64,000 bases of DNA from Metaphire vulgaris (Eukaryota > Annelida > Clitellata > Crassiclitellata > Megascolecidae), in contig CM030840.1 of NCBI GenBank assembly GCA_018105865.1, forward strand, positions 14,170,294 through 14,234,293, read 5' to 3'. The position numbers and the translations under genes are program-made. Below are positions 26,430 through 46,848 of this stretch, piece after piece. Position 1 is the first letter of the stretch; the number at the start of each line of letters is the position of its first letter. The notes beneath the pieces are model-generated. The model saw only the letters and a program-made list of their open reading frames with translations, was not told where the DNA came from and did not search any database.

Positions 26430-26840
26430 CAACTCCGACTCCATTTAGACTTCGTCCGTTCGCCACCCCATTTGAGCCGCCCCGGCCTAGGCCTACAGCA
26501 GGCCCAGTACAGGCCTAGGAGCGGTCCGGGCAGAGAATTTCGCCGATAAATAAGCGTCTAATCGCTCCGACCGGGCGCACGGCTGTCGAAAGGATCGCGG
26601 GGCGTTGATCGAGAGAAATTCAGGGTCAGATTCCTGGGCGAGAGAGAGGAAGCAAGAAGGAGAACGCCAGCCGCTCGAAGAAGGCCTCTTCTGGTTTGGC
26701 GACACTTTCAGCCGTGCAGCCTCGTAATCTGCCCGCAGTTCCACTGTAACGGTCTTCGTCGTTCGTGCTCAGCTCCTGTCTGTCTGCTGCTGAAAACCGA
26801 CCGGGAAAAAAATCGCCGAAAGAAAATGAATTGCCTTCCA
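26430..26840. other. GC- and CpG-rich segment
   Basis: About 400 bp with many CG dinucleotides in otherwise AT-rich DNA. Minus-strand frames (26841-26626 and 26744-26493) are open but unrecognised. Composition would suit a promoter or first exon, possibly of a gene whose coding exons I did not find. Confidence 0.35.
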
Positions 26841-27244
26841 TTGGTTAGCAAAGAATCGATGTCGTTTACTTTTTTAACAGTTCAAAAGCCGCTGTTTAGA
26901 ACGCGAAATGTGAATGTTGTTGCTGAAAACGATTTAGAAAGAAACCTCTTTTAGTATAATTAATTGACCAGAGAACGTTGCTTGCATGCTCGTTATCGCT
27001 TAGGAGAATAGTCTAGGTCTTATTTATTAATTGGAGCGTTGATCATTCGAACATTCAACTTAAATGCACATGGGCTACATCGGCCGTTCTAAAACCCTTT
27101 GATGTCTAAGTCGATTTCACCCTGGGTCTTTTCATAGAATTAACTACTTTCGACAGTTCTTTCACACCGTTTGGTTCTAAAGAAGTATTTAAGCTACTGT
27201 GGTCACGTGTGGTGTTGCGCCGACGAGTTAAGTTAAATTTTAAG

Positions 27245-27450
27245 GACAAATAAAGTCAGGCCCGATAGTGGGGGTGGGAAATATCACCCCCCTCCATAAA
27301 AAAGAAAACACACACACAAAATCCCCCATCCTAGAATTGACGTAAATTTCCGCACTGAACTGTGTCTCTGAGCTTAAACATTCATTCACTCCCTCTCCAG
27401 CCAAGTCAATCCCCCAAAAGGCATGGAGTCGGGATAAAACACTGCACAAA
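27245..27450. mobile_element. Diverged member of the CAGTGTTTTATCC MITE family
   Basis: Ends GGCATGGAGTCGGGATAAAACACTG, with the family's internal blocks (CCCCCCTCC, CTGTGTCTCT, CCAGCCAAGTCAATCCCCC). The left end is decayed. Confidence 0.6.
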
Positions 27451-27509
27451 TAGCATATTTGCTTACGAATATTAAAGAGAACATGGGGCTAAGATATATG
27501 CCCGCTAGC

Positions 27510-27692
27510 CAGTGTTTAATCTAGGCCGTTTCCGGGAGGAAAATCGCCTCTTTTCCCCCGAAAATTTCAAACCCCGAAATTTTGGCATACTACATGGACT
27601 AACAACAGCTCCTAGCAGAATTCCCCCGCTTTGTCAGTCCCCCCCGATTTTTTCAGTCCCCCCCGGAGTCCAGGAGTCTAGATTAAACACTG
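27510..27692. mobile_element. MITE with exact 8-bp TSD (CAGTGTTTAATCTAG ends)
   Basis: CAGTGTTTAATCTAG at the left and CTAGATTAAACACTG at the right. Target duplication CCGCTAGC exact (27502-27509, 27693-27700). Sister copy at 31601. Confidence 0.95.
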
Positions 27693-27700
27693 CCGCTAGC

Positions 27701-29461
27701 GATTACCCCAGAATAAAAAAATATGCATAAAAATTATAAGGATAAGCAAAAAGGAGACGGGCAAGCAATGAGTAAGTCGAAATTCAGCTGTGAAAAGGTC
27801 TATGGTCAAATCAAAAGTAAGTCACGGCAGTTTTCAGTTGACCGCCATTTTCTCCGATGAGTAATGCCACGGATTTCTTCATTTCGAAAACAATTCTGAC
27901 TTTCTGAAAAGTAATTAAAACGCCATCACAATGCCTGAGGCCATCAACCGATGGCGAACCAAATCCAACCTGAATTACAGATCCTTCTGATTACTGCGCA
28001 ATGGGTCCTTTAACATCCTTATACAAAGTCTAATTCACGCATGTATGTATATTAATTTAAAAAGTAGGCGGGCTTCCTTTATGCACCAAAATACAGTGTA
28101 TGAAGTATGGATTCAATATTGTTTTTCTTTATTTAAAATCGGTTTTCTAAAAGAAATTAAAACGCCCCCTATGGGCTCCTTGACCGCCATGGGCCCCAGA
28201 ACACTGAACCGGCCGCACCCTCTCTGGTCAGACCTGCAATGTATTTCGACATCCTCTTCTGTGTCTTTGAAATATACAGATACTCTTATTATCTGGCTGT
28301 TTACCCGTCAAAATATGACGGGGAGCTTGCAAGCATGTTTTTTCTACCCAACAGATTCTCTTATTAACTAGCTAAAGAGAATGCGATGGTATTTTATGAC
28401 GTCATAATCAGCATTGGGGGAGGGGCTGATTTTTATCGATTGCACACTGAACAACGCACTCAGTAAGTATTTTCTACGAAATGGTATTAGTAATTTGAGT
28501 ACTGTTTTCTTATTATTGTAGGTATTCTTGCTGACAATCGGTGAGCTGATTAGTCAATTTTCGTTTTGATTCTATCTCTCTGTCTGCATTCTTTGTTAAA
28601 TAATTCACAATTCCTTTATTTTTCATCTTATATAATAATATAAGTATATATGCATAGTATAGTATATATATATAAGTTTCTTTCATCTTATATATATATA
28701 TATATAATGATTAGATAAATAAATATATATATATATATTACATATATATATATCCTATATATAATATAATGTTTAGCCTAGATAAATGTAAACCCACTGC
28801 ACGTTCAAAACATTTGCTAGTGGGCATTTCATTATGGACATGGTTTCAAATTTAGAGATGGGGGGCTAAGCCACCAGGCCCATTCTATATGATCGTTCAC
28901 TCTCATTCAGACTCATTTGCGTTCTAACTTAGCGTGAATAGTGCTGGGGCTACACAATAAAAACGTGTTTCCATAATCGGCTTTCAATTTTTTAGGGGCG
29001 TTAGCCTACAATCGAAAATTGCTATGATACTCCGTGGGACTCAGCATTCCATTCCTACCCCTACGCATATACTGTATGAAAGATACATATAGACTATAGC
29101 TACATTAAAATCCCCAATAACGTAGGTAGTTTTTTGTTCGCAAGAACCGATAATAATCTTAATTTTGGCATCATGAAAACGAAATTCCATAAATATATAT
29201 CTTATCCAGTATATAAGTCTAATACAATTACTGTATCTAATGTACCGGCATCTGAATAACTACTTTATCTAAAACTGTGTAGTATGTACATTGTAGGCGT
29301 TGTCTTCGGTGGCAATCCAGAGAAAGGTACGTTGATGCACCACATAGAATAGAATAGGCAATTATTTATAGGGCTTGTTCATCTGATAATCGTGGACACC
29401 ATTGCTCACAGAACACCGGTCATAATATGAGATGGTATATCGCTTCTTTAAATTGCTATTG
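27701..29461. other. Intergenic, mostly featureless
   Basis: Holds a LINE-terminus remnant (27900-27970, AACGCCATCAC ... CATCAACCGATGGCG), a (TA)n-rich tract (28630-28770) and no credible gene. Confidence 0.5.
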
Positions 29462-29470
29462 GTAGCATGC

Positions 29471-29779
29471 TGTTCCGCGACAAATTGTCTACATACTTTT
29501 CGTCTATACGACAAAATTAATCGTCTACAGACTTTAGGTCTACCGACAGTAGGCCTACTACGATACTCAAACCTAAACCTAACCATAACCTTATCCATAA
29601 CTCTAACCCTAACCCTAGTAATAACCCTAGCAATAACCCTAATCTAAACCCACCCTAAACCTAACCTACCATAGCCCAGATATTGCAGTACTGTAGACCT
29701 ATTAATTATCGGTATAGACGAAAAGTCTGTAGACGGATTGTCGTAGACGAAAAGTCTGTAGACGGATTGTTGTGATACC
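29471..29779. mobile_element. Foldback element with telomere-like core (A)
   Basis: Arms are built of 'TCGTCTACAGACTTT' / 'AAAGTCTGTAGACGGATTG' motifs in inverted orientation, the right arm holding two tandem copies. The core (about 29572-29672) is degenerate CCCTAA. Target duplication GTAGCATGC (29462-29470, 29780-29788). Confidence 0.88.
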
Positions 29780-30165
29780 GTAGCATGCAGTCACGACTTA
29801 TATGCACTTATTTCTGTACTCAATTGACCGCTTTTGAGCATGTGCAGCAGCCGGAGATGACATCTTTTAATAGTGACGATCATATTTTCGTCGGCGTATC
29901 CGTTTCGAGATGCGACGAAAATTATTGTTGTCGAGTAGCCTAATGACGAACTTAATTTATTGAGACAGTGCAGTGGCGCCGATCGCTTGCTGAACGCGGT
30001 CGCTTGTAAGTTCAAACGACGCGCTGCAATTGAGTTCGATTAAATTTTCACTATTAGGCGCTCCGCCAGTCACGAACGTGCGAAAGGTGTCGGCCGGTAC
30101 AAGAATAGTCATCCGAACTTTGTGCCGAAATTAGCACTTTAGTCTTTAGGGCTTGTCATGCTGCT

Positions 30166-30482
30166 CAGTGGCGTAGCCAAGGGGCTTAGGGGTCAACCCC
30201 CTTGGATGCCGACGGAAAAATTTAAAATGTGTTTCCATACATTTTAAAATCTCGGACACGGTTTTGGGGGGTCAAATCCCCCTTTGCTGCCGACCCAAAA
30301 TAATTTGTAAGCGCTATAGAATGTAAAGATGTAAGGCGACGACGTTTTTGCTGTCAGCACAGCTGCAAATGAAAAAGTACGAGAGGAAAGATGACTATGA
30401 CCTTGTTTTGCCTGTTAAGGTTTTTCGAAGTTGGTTATGATCAAAACCAAACTCCCTTCCGAAAATCCTGGCTACGCCACTG
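30166..30482. mobile_element. MITE with 7/8 TSD (CAGTGGCGTAGCCA ends)
   Basis: Starts CAGTGGCGTAGCCAAGGG, ends TCCTGGCTACGCCACTG. Flanks ATGCTGCT (30158-30165) and ATGCTACT (30483-30490); the right copy runs straight into a (CTA)n array. Confidence 0.88.
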
Positions 30483-30483
30483 A

Positions 30484-30485
30484 TG

Positions 30486-30542
<57 letters not shown>

Positions 30543-30586
30543 ATACTACTAATACTACACTAGTATTACTACTACTATTACTACTA

Positions 30587-30619
<33 letters not shown>

Positions 30620-30695
30620 CACTACTATTACTACTACTGCTACTATTGCTAGTAGTAGTAGTAGACGTAATGATGATGATGATATGATGATGATG

Positions 30696-30758
<63 letters not shown>

Positions 30759-30812
30759 GTAATAGTAATAGTAATAAATAATAATAATAAATTAATAATA
30801 ATAATAATAGCT
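30484..30812. repeat. Compound (CTA)n / (GAT)n / (AAT)n array and LINE tail
   Basis: CTA repeats, an inverted TAG block, GAT units and a long AAT run. Followed at 30812-30960 by a minus-strand LINE terminus (TTTTAGGTGGCTTAGTAGG ... GAGATCCAC). Confidence 0.9.
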
Positions 30813-31600
30813 GAATTTTAGGTGGCTTAGTAGGATTTCTCCTGTGTTGAGATCCACTATCCGAGTACTATGATGACGGTTTCACTTAAAACTTTCGAGC
30901 ACAAAGTTAAGACCGTGTTCCTGCCCCTTTCACGGGGCCACATACGATCATACCTCGGTTCGGGTCAAGGCTTAACAATTATATATTGCTATATTTATAA
31001 CTGCGGTTAGAAGCTGGAACAAAGACCGACGGCACTTTGTAGATCCGATCTTCAATCGCGCAATTTTTCGACGCTAAATAAACATCGGACATTTATGCTT
31101 TAATATCTTCTTCTCTAAAGCCATTGGGCCATTGGCCTGTCCTATATTCAGTTCGTGACTGGTCGATGTCCTGAGCGCTTTGTAGATCCGATGCCAGAGT
31201 AATTGCCGTATCACTTGACGAAGAGAGCTTTATTAGTTTCAGTTTTGTTTATTTTGTGAGATAATTATTCGTGATCTTTCAAGAGCTAAATTACCGTATT
31301 TGCGATCGCAAACTTATCGCCGTATTTCCTATCTAAAGCGCAGTAGTTCATACTGAGCGCATATTCTGACGTTTTAATTAAGAAGGTGCTTGCTAATACA
31401 ATTTCCACCCGGGGGTCTCCATAGACTTAACTGAAGAGAAAAGCGTTCTCACGTTCCCACGCAGATCTAAAGACACGAAGCAGAATAATCGGACAATTGA
31501 GACACAACTAGCCTATAGCATGTGCAAATAGCCAATAATGATGATTTGCAGACGGCAATATTAAGTGTAATTATAGCGTCATTCCTCCACGTTCTCTCCC

Positions 31601-31795
31601 CAGTGTTTAATCTAGGCCGTTTCCGGGGGGAAATCGCCCTTTCCCCCCGGAAATTTAAAATTCCCCCCGGAAATTTTGGAATACTGCATGGACTAACAGC
31701 GGCCCCTAGCAGAATCCCCCCGGCTTTGTCAGTTCCCCCTCCGCCCGGCATTTTGAGTTTCCTCCCCGGAGTCCAGGAGTCTAGATTAAACACTG
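31601..31795. mobile_element. MITE with exact 8-bp TSD (CAGTGTTTAATCTAG ends)
   Basis: Same ends as 27510-27692. Target duplication TCTCTCCC exact (31593-31600, 31796-31803). It sits at the left edge of a LINE 3' fragment. Confidence 0.95.
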
Positions 31796-32107
31796 TCTCT
31801 CCCTCTCCAATAGTCAGACAGTTCTTGGTTCTCGTGCCTTTTCAGTGGCTGCCCTCAAACTCTGGAACTCATTGCCTCCAACATGTGCGCATTGCAAATT
31901 CATTACAGATTTTTAGAAAAAACATTAAAAGCCCATCTTTTGACCTGGCCTATCCACCGTGGACTGTCACCCGTTTGCCTGGCCGGATACGCTGGATTTG
32001 ACCTGGATCTTTAATTATTTGGATTTGGTGTGCCATCGGTTGATGCTCCTGCAAGTGCATTGTGAAGTGGCGCTATAGAAGTTCAAGATTAGATTAGATT
32101 AGATTAG
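31796..32107 (+). mobile_element. CR1/L2-like LINE 3' fragment with (AGATT)n tail
   Basis: Shifted frames keep GCPQTLELIASN-type 'lWNSLP' remnants and FLEKTLKAHLLTW. The terminus GTGCCATCGGTTGATGC ... GGCGCTATAGAAGTTCAAG leads into AGATT repeats. Confidence 0.82.
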
Positions 32108-32583
32108 TCACGCATGCGTCTCAGTGACACTCCAAGGACATGTTCTCTTCTCAGATGCATGCGCATAGACGCCCGTCTGACGCCATAGAGGACAGGATCA
32201 AGAAAGACCAATCCAGAATGGCCCGACGATCGTTGAACAGTTAACATCTCGAACTGATCATATACAGTCTTTAACCTAATGGTGCGCTATTTCTATCCAC
32301 TATAGTAGGGTAATTATAGACTCTTGTCCTTGCGTATCTTCTTGTCCGGCGGCCTGTGCCAGATAAATATGCTGCTGTGCAATTTCATCGACAATAATAA
32401 TTATCTCACTATAACTATAAACGTCCATTTACTGTAAGTCTGCGGAATTCTAATGGAGAATTAGCCTGATGATCATCATCTCATAAACTATATTCCGCAA
32501 ACGCCTTTTCTTAAACCAGCACCCGTCATCCAAACTCCGCGCAGAATATTAATTCCCTATCGTGAATCCCCGGCAGATAAACA

Positions 32584-32586
32584 TTC

Positions 32587-32619
<33 letters not shown>

Positions 32620-32700
32620 CTTCTATGACGCCATTATCATAATGCCCACGGCATCAGCCGATGGCGCAAAAATTCATGTCACATTCATCGTTTAATTTTC
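32584..32700 (-). mobile_element. LINE 3' terminus with (AATC)n tail
   Basis: (AATC)n at 32588-32615, then AACTTCTATGACGCCATTA ... GCATCAGCCGATGGCGC, the reverse complement of the conserved terminus. Confidence 0.85.
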
Positions 32701-33029
32701 AAAAGAATTATTGTGAGATAAAGTGAAGCAGTTCCGTTAGAAACCGACAGGGCGCGATTTGTAGGAAGAAGGAGGAGTCTCCCCTCCCCCACCACTGCCC
32801 AACTACATCTCCCCTACTGCTACATCCCCACAGCTACATCCCCCACTGCTACATTTCCCCAACAACTATATTCCTCCAAGCTCGACATCTCCCCCCCCCA
32901 ATGCTGCAGGTCACAAATCGCATCCTGGAAACCGAGTTTACAGAAATGTTCGTGTCAATATTTCCATTGCAAAAATATTGCAGTCACCAAAGTACAAGGA
33001 GCTGCTGCTGCGGCGGCGGCACTAAATTC

Positions 33030-33419
33030 GAAAGCGCTGTATAAAATCACAAGATTTTACTTACTTACTTAACCGAAAGTTCCTGTTGGCAGAGACTGAA
33101 GAATCGCCACTTAGTCTCACCGGATCGAATAACAGTTTGTTAATTGAGGGTCCAAAAAAACTACCCGTGTCTGGGTTACAACGTTTAGTTGACTATCTCG
33201 TAAACGTTCAAAACGATTTATTCATATACCACAGTGATTAACGTTACAATTTTAACATACAGTATGTGCCTACGGAGTGATATTACCACAGAGATTGACC
33301 CTGAACGGTTCCTGCGAAAACTCAATACATTCTTTTTCAAAAATCATTTGGACTGTAAAGCGCTTTTGATTTTGAACTACTGTACATTCATGTTTACTGC
33401 GCTATATAAATTGGCTTGT

Positions 33420-33487
<68 letters not shown>

Positions 33488-33516
33488 GCTGTCGCCTTCC
33501 GCGGAACTTTCAATAC

Positions 33517-33588
<72 letters not shown>

Positions 33589-33623
33589 GTAATAATAATA
33601 ATAATAAAGCATTGCGTAGGTTT

Positions 33624-33703
<80 letters not shown>

Positions 33704-33720
33704 GTGCTTGATTTCACGTA
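33030..33720 (+). repeat. LINE termini and three (AAT)n arrays before the first VWA exon
   Basis: 33035-33070: GAAAGCGCTGTATAAAATCA with (CTTA)n. 33285-33420: LINE end (FFFKNHLDCKALLI frame), then (AAT)n at 33420-33486. Further AAT runs at 33517-33607 and 33627-33702. The poly-Asn frame running into the VWA exon is an artefact. Confidence 0.85.
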
Positions 33721-33729
33721 TACATTCAG

Positions 33730-41979
<8,250 letters not shown>

Positions 41980-42352
41980 CAGGGACGTAGCTAGGCATGG
42001 GTTTAAGGGGTTCAAGCCTCCCCAACCTTAAGATCCCCCCAATGAATTCAAGCCCAAATGGCTTTGCGGGCTCAAAAGGAAGGGAGGGGAGTGAATCTTG
42101 AGCTTCAGCCCCAAACCTAAAATCCTGGCTACGTCAGGGCCATATTAAGGCGGGGGCTAAAGCCCCAAGCCCAACATAAAATATAGGCCCACTGTTTTTC
42201 AAGTGACGACCTTTTACTGCTTGTCAGAGATTTTCAGTGAAGGCGGCGGGAAATTTTACAAGGGGCAATTTTCAAATTATGGAAGCGACCTTTTTTTGCT
42301 TCTCAGCCCCAGGCCCAGTCGGACCTTAATCCGGCCCTGTGCTACGCCCCTG
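41980..42352. mobile_element. MITE with a second MITE nested in it
   Basis: Outer: CAGGGACGTAGCTAGG ... GCTACGCCCCTG; flanks GTCCACCT / GTCCACTT (41972-41979, 42353-42360). Inner 42135-42339: CAGGGCCATATTAAGG ... CCTTAATCCGGCCCTG; flanks GGCTACGT / TGCTACGC. The inner one landed in the outer element's right TIR. Confidence 0.87.
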
Positions 42353-42884
42353 GTCCACTTTCCCCTCCGCGCTACCGACGAGCAAAAATATGTATCGTCC
42401 GACATATCTGTTTCATCATCAATGCTATCCCTCCCCAGTGTGAAACCTCGTAATTGCATGCGTGCCCCGCCTTCTCCTCATCCTCCTCCTCCCCCCAATC
42501 TACCCATAATTTAGCGGCGCAAATGATAGCATCAGAAACACGAGAAACATGCCACCTCAGACGTGGTATGCTAATAACGAGATAGCGTGACAGCGTCTGG
42601 ACCCGGGTTCACTTTGGCGTTATTGCAATAATTTGTGCGGTGTGTCGACACAGTTGAACACGACATCCGCTTTGCGTTTCCATCGAAATGCGGACGTTCT
42701 CAGTCTGGGTAAAAACTGGCCGCCGTTATAAAGTGTGCTTAAGAACAGGATCTAATGAAAGAAGCGGCCTATAGGACGCATTTGTATTTTAGATTTTACA
42801 CACGGCCTTGGCACGGTATGCAAGAGCAGTTATTAAAACCCATCAGCTATTAACGGCGTTTTCAACTTTTCAACGTCTGCTTAG

Positions 42885-43101
42885 AAATCGTTGGAGTTAA
42901 GAGTTATGACCTATATAACTCAAGACACAAACAGCACTTTTTATGCAAGAGTTGTGGACAGATGGAATGAATTGGATGAGAAGATAGTCATGGATACGAG
43001 TGCGAATGATTTCAAAATAAACCTCAGTACTACAGGATACTATATTGGAAAGGTACAACAGTGGTTCTCACACAGGGCAAACCCTCCTGAACCACTTTAA
43101 A

Positions 43102-43143
<42 letters not shown>
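42885..43143 (+). mobile_element. Non-LTR retrotransposon 3' fragment (family A) with (ATT)n tail
   Basis: Plus frame: TNSTFYARVVDRWNELDEKI and NDFKINLS. Terminus GTGGTTCTCACACAGGGCA ... CCACTTTAAAC, then (ATT)n. Confidence 0.88.
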
Positions 43144-43323
43144 TCCTGGCCATATTATATTGTCCGATTATGGTGCTCACTGTCAGGAGGAATATTAGTA
43201 AGTCCTGTCTTGTGCAATTCGATGTGCTTCTGGTCCTGTCATAAAGGTCCATTCTGTGATTTTATTCATCCAGGTCGCTCTTGGTCTTTCTCTGCTTCCT
43301 TGTCATTCTGTGATCCCTGGCAT

Positions 43324-43497
43324 CAGTGGCGGCTCCACAGGAGGGCCCGTTCTCCCCCAATTGAGTGCCTTCCCCCAGTGGCCCCCTGTTGGGACCCTAT
43401 ACTTAATACTATATACCTAACAACAAATGGTTGGTCCCATGATTAGAAATTGCCACCCCAACGGCCCCCCACTTGCCAAATCCTGGAGCCGCCACTG
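43324..43497 (+). mobile_element. MITE, CAGTGGCGGCTCCA family, exact TSD
   Basis: Perfect 14-bp ends CAGTGGCGGCTCCA / TGGAGCCGCCACTG. Target duplication CCTGGCAT exact (43316-43323, 43498-43505). Confidence 0.96.
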
Positions 43498-43505
43498 CCT
43501 GGCAT

Positions 43506-44177
43506 TACAAGTAAATTTACAGAGGCAAAACTTTAAAACAAGCCTATAGTATAGATGGTCTGTCTGCAGTTGTTACAAAAATTATATTGCAGTTTAAAAC
43601 TTGAAGCAATGATATTTCATGGTGAGAATTTGTAAAAGTATTGAAAGAAGCTTACACGAAGCCTAATGCCACTTAACATGGATAAAATGTGACATTACAT
43701 TACCTGACCAAAAAAACTGCCATATTCATGTGCCACTCACAACGTTCTCTGTCTCTCTGCCTCTCTGCCTCTGTCTGTCTGTCTCTCTAATGGAAATTTA
43801 CAACAGTTTAAATATAAATCCTAACACAAAATAATGCTTTGTGCAAATTCAAAGTGCATTAGAACTGATCTAACGTGTAAACAATACCATCTCAGCAAGT
43901 ATTCATCCTACATTATTCAAAACAACAATTACTTATACGTGTCACATATAAGCTCACTGCATTGCACGTCAAAGAGAAAAACATACAAATTAATCAGTCA
44001 GCAGAATAGTTCTGTATATAACATTTTCATTAAGTTGTGAATAACACCAAATTCATCATGTAAGTTACACTGTAAATAATGACCAGCAGCAGTTATGAGT
44101 ATGGCGGGTAGAGAAGCTTGTATTTAAAATAAAGACAAGTTATATGTGTGTGAGTGAGTCAGTCAGTCAGTGAGTGA

Positions 44178-44211
<34 letters not shown>

Positions 44212-44611
44212 GAGTCAGTGTATACATAATGCAGAACAGTAAGCTTGCACCAATTGTCACACTGTCCGGTTCATCCTAATCATAACAACGTTAGGCAATA
44301 ATTATGTGAAATTTCCTCACCAGATAATGAAATAATCGTTTCATTCTATGACAATTTTTAAAGCCTAAACTGTAGTAAACAGGAAAACTGTTTAAAACCT
44401 ATTGTTAAAAACCTATTAGAACAAGACCTTCACTTAAAAGAAGAAATGAAGAAAACTGCAACATTTAAAATACTGACTGTGAAATCCTTAAAGCAGACCC
44501 CCTACGTGAAAAACCTAGACCACAAATCCAGATTTTTCAAAAAGGAAAGGACACACAGAGAAATAAGACCGCCGCCACTGGTTAATGTCAGCAGCATTCC
44601 AAAGCGCTGCT
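43506..44611. other. Intergenic / LRRC27 3' flank
   Basis: AT-rich. A (GTCA)n tract lies at 44150-44222. No gene recognised; minus-strand polyadenylation signals not convincing. Confidence 0.5.
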
Positions 44612-44728
44612 TCAGTATTTCTTTTCATCGGCAAGCGATTTAAGTTTCGTGACGTCAGCAGCTTTCGACGAGAAACCATATTCGAGTTCTTTGCGTCTGA
44701 TTTCAATTTCCTGCTGCAGTTTTTCTGC
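44612..44728 (-). CDS. LRRC27: LRRC27 exon 11 (terminal, coiled coil)
   Basis: Reads AEKLQQEIEIRRKELEYGF, SSKAADVTKLKSLADEKKY, stop. Acceptor TTACAG. Confidence 0.92.
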   Translation of the reverse strand, partial: AEKLQQEIEIRRKELEYGFSSKAADVTKLKSLADEKKY

Positions 44729-44788
44729 CTGTAACAAGATCAAAGAACACAGATATCGTGATTCCATTGCTGCTGAGACAAATTTATC

Positions 44789-44848
<60 letters not shown>

Positions 44849-45516
44849 ACTTATTAGGGTGGCATATCGTACAAATACTGTTAGGACATCTCTAACAACT
44901 AAAATTATATGGCAACATAAGAATAATATGCATGGTAGGCTTACACACATACACACACACACACACACAAGTAGGACAGCTGTTTTTGCAAATAAACAAA
45001 CCTTGAAAATTTTCAGAGAATATCTTAGTGTTGCCGCATTCACAGGTTCATAAAATGGGAGACTAGTTCTAGAAATTATTATTATTATTATTATCATGTA
45101 TAATGCAAACATATGTTGACACACATATACAAAAACGGTGCTATATTATTTATACAGATGCAAATGGTGCTCTATTGTAAATATACTGTATACATAAAAA
45201 TAATTAAATTAATGATGACTTGACTGGACGTTGTTGAAAATAAATGCATGGTTTACTATTTCAAAATCTTTCAGTGCAGCCTCCATTTCCATCTGAGGAT
45301 TCTCCAGTGGATGTAGGCGCCGCTCGAGCATCGCTCTCGTATGCTCTTTGATCTTCGCAACAAGGAGATGCTCTTGTTGACGCCTGTTCATTTGGAAATA
45401 AATGATAAACGCATACTGATAATACTCTTCTACTACCGAATGGCCTCACACCATCAATGTGACTGATTTTCTTTATCAGTTAATATTACGGAATTAAATG
45501 TCCTGTTAGAGTCCAA

Positions 45517-45582
<66 letters not shown>

Positions 45583-46787
45583 GTCGTCGTCGTCATAATT
45601 GCTCTCTGCCAACTCATTAGTGGCAATAGCTAGTCAGAAAACATTTCCAGGCTTTTTTGTCAAATGTTAGTTTTCTTCCTTCTACAATAATAGTCAGTTG
45701 TCTTTTTTGAAACCTTCTTTTATGTTGTCTATCCATTGTTTTCTGGGCCTGCCTCTTCCTTTTCCAGGTACACACTTTTTATTCTAGCCATCTGACACCC
45801 CTGAATGCATTCACCTCAAGACAAAAATTTCTTAGTTTTTGGTGACCGCAAAAATTTTGATAAACCTTCAGATTTAAAAAAATTTTTAAAACCTTCAGAT
45901 GTAAAAATTTTGAAAAACCTTCAGATGTTCACAAAATTTTCTCTTCAGCAAGAGCTTAGGAGCAGTGACGCTAATCGTGAAAAATTTCTCAAGTAAGGCT
46001 CCCGAAAAAAGTGTCGACAAGCAAAAACAAATATCGGGATATTTGCCAGAAAGTCAGTCCAAGATTGCCATTTTTATTTGATCTTTCTTTAAAAGTCTTC
46101 CTGTTGGCTGAAATGGAATGTCCTCAAGGCTGGGGCTGACCTGGGCTGGGCCTCATGTGGAATAAATATTTGGGCCTCCTAGGACGGAAGATGTGGGGAA
46201 TATAGCTGCGAACAGTGTTTATACAGGTCTGTTAGGAGGGAGATTCCCCCCCCAAAAAAAACCCTCAAAATTCCCCCCAAAAAATCGCAGCACAAATTTT
46301 TTGGGAATTGAACTGTGCCTCTTCCCCTCCGGCCAAGTCAATTCCCCCCAAAGGCCTGGAGGCTGGATAAACACTGGCCGTGAATACAAAAAAATGTATT
46401 CTTTGGATGGGCCCCTGCGACCACTAAGCCCCTCACATTTGAAGACTTTGTGGGTGCTGTATTATAATTATGCCTGTATAAAATTGAAAGAGATTGAAGT
46501 GACCAAACAGTTACTTTGCTTCTTCCAATCGCATCACTTCTTCGAGTTCCATTGGTTTATTTGCCACGGGCTTCGCATTTGGATCACTCTGAAACATCAG
46601 CAAGAACACAGGAGCTCTTGCAAAGTGACCACAGGGTCACCAATATGGTTAATATCAAAGTGACTGCAGAACATTGTAACCACTATGAATCTTGGAAAAC
46701 TAGGCTATTGAATGCAGAGAGTTGCTTCAGTGGTTTTCACACAGGTTTGCTTAGCCTCCTAAACCACTTAAAATCACATTATTATAA

Positions 46788-46848
<61 letters not shown>

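Noticed and set aside
29572..29672. True telomere or chromosome end
   Set aside because: Degenerate units, short, interstitial, and enclosed in a foldback element with target duplication.
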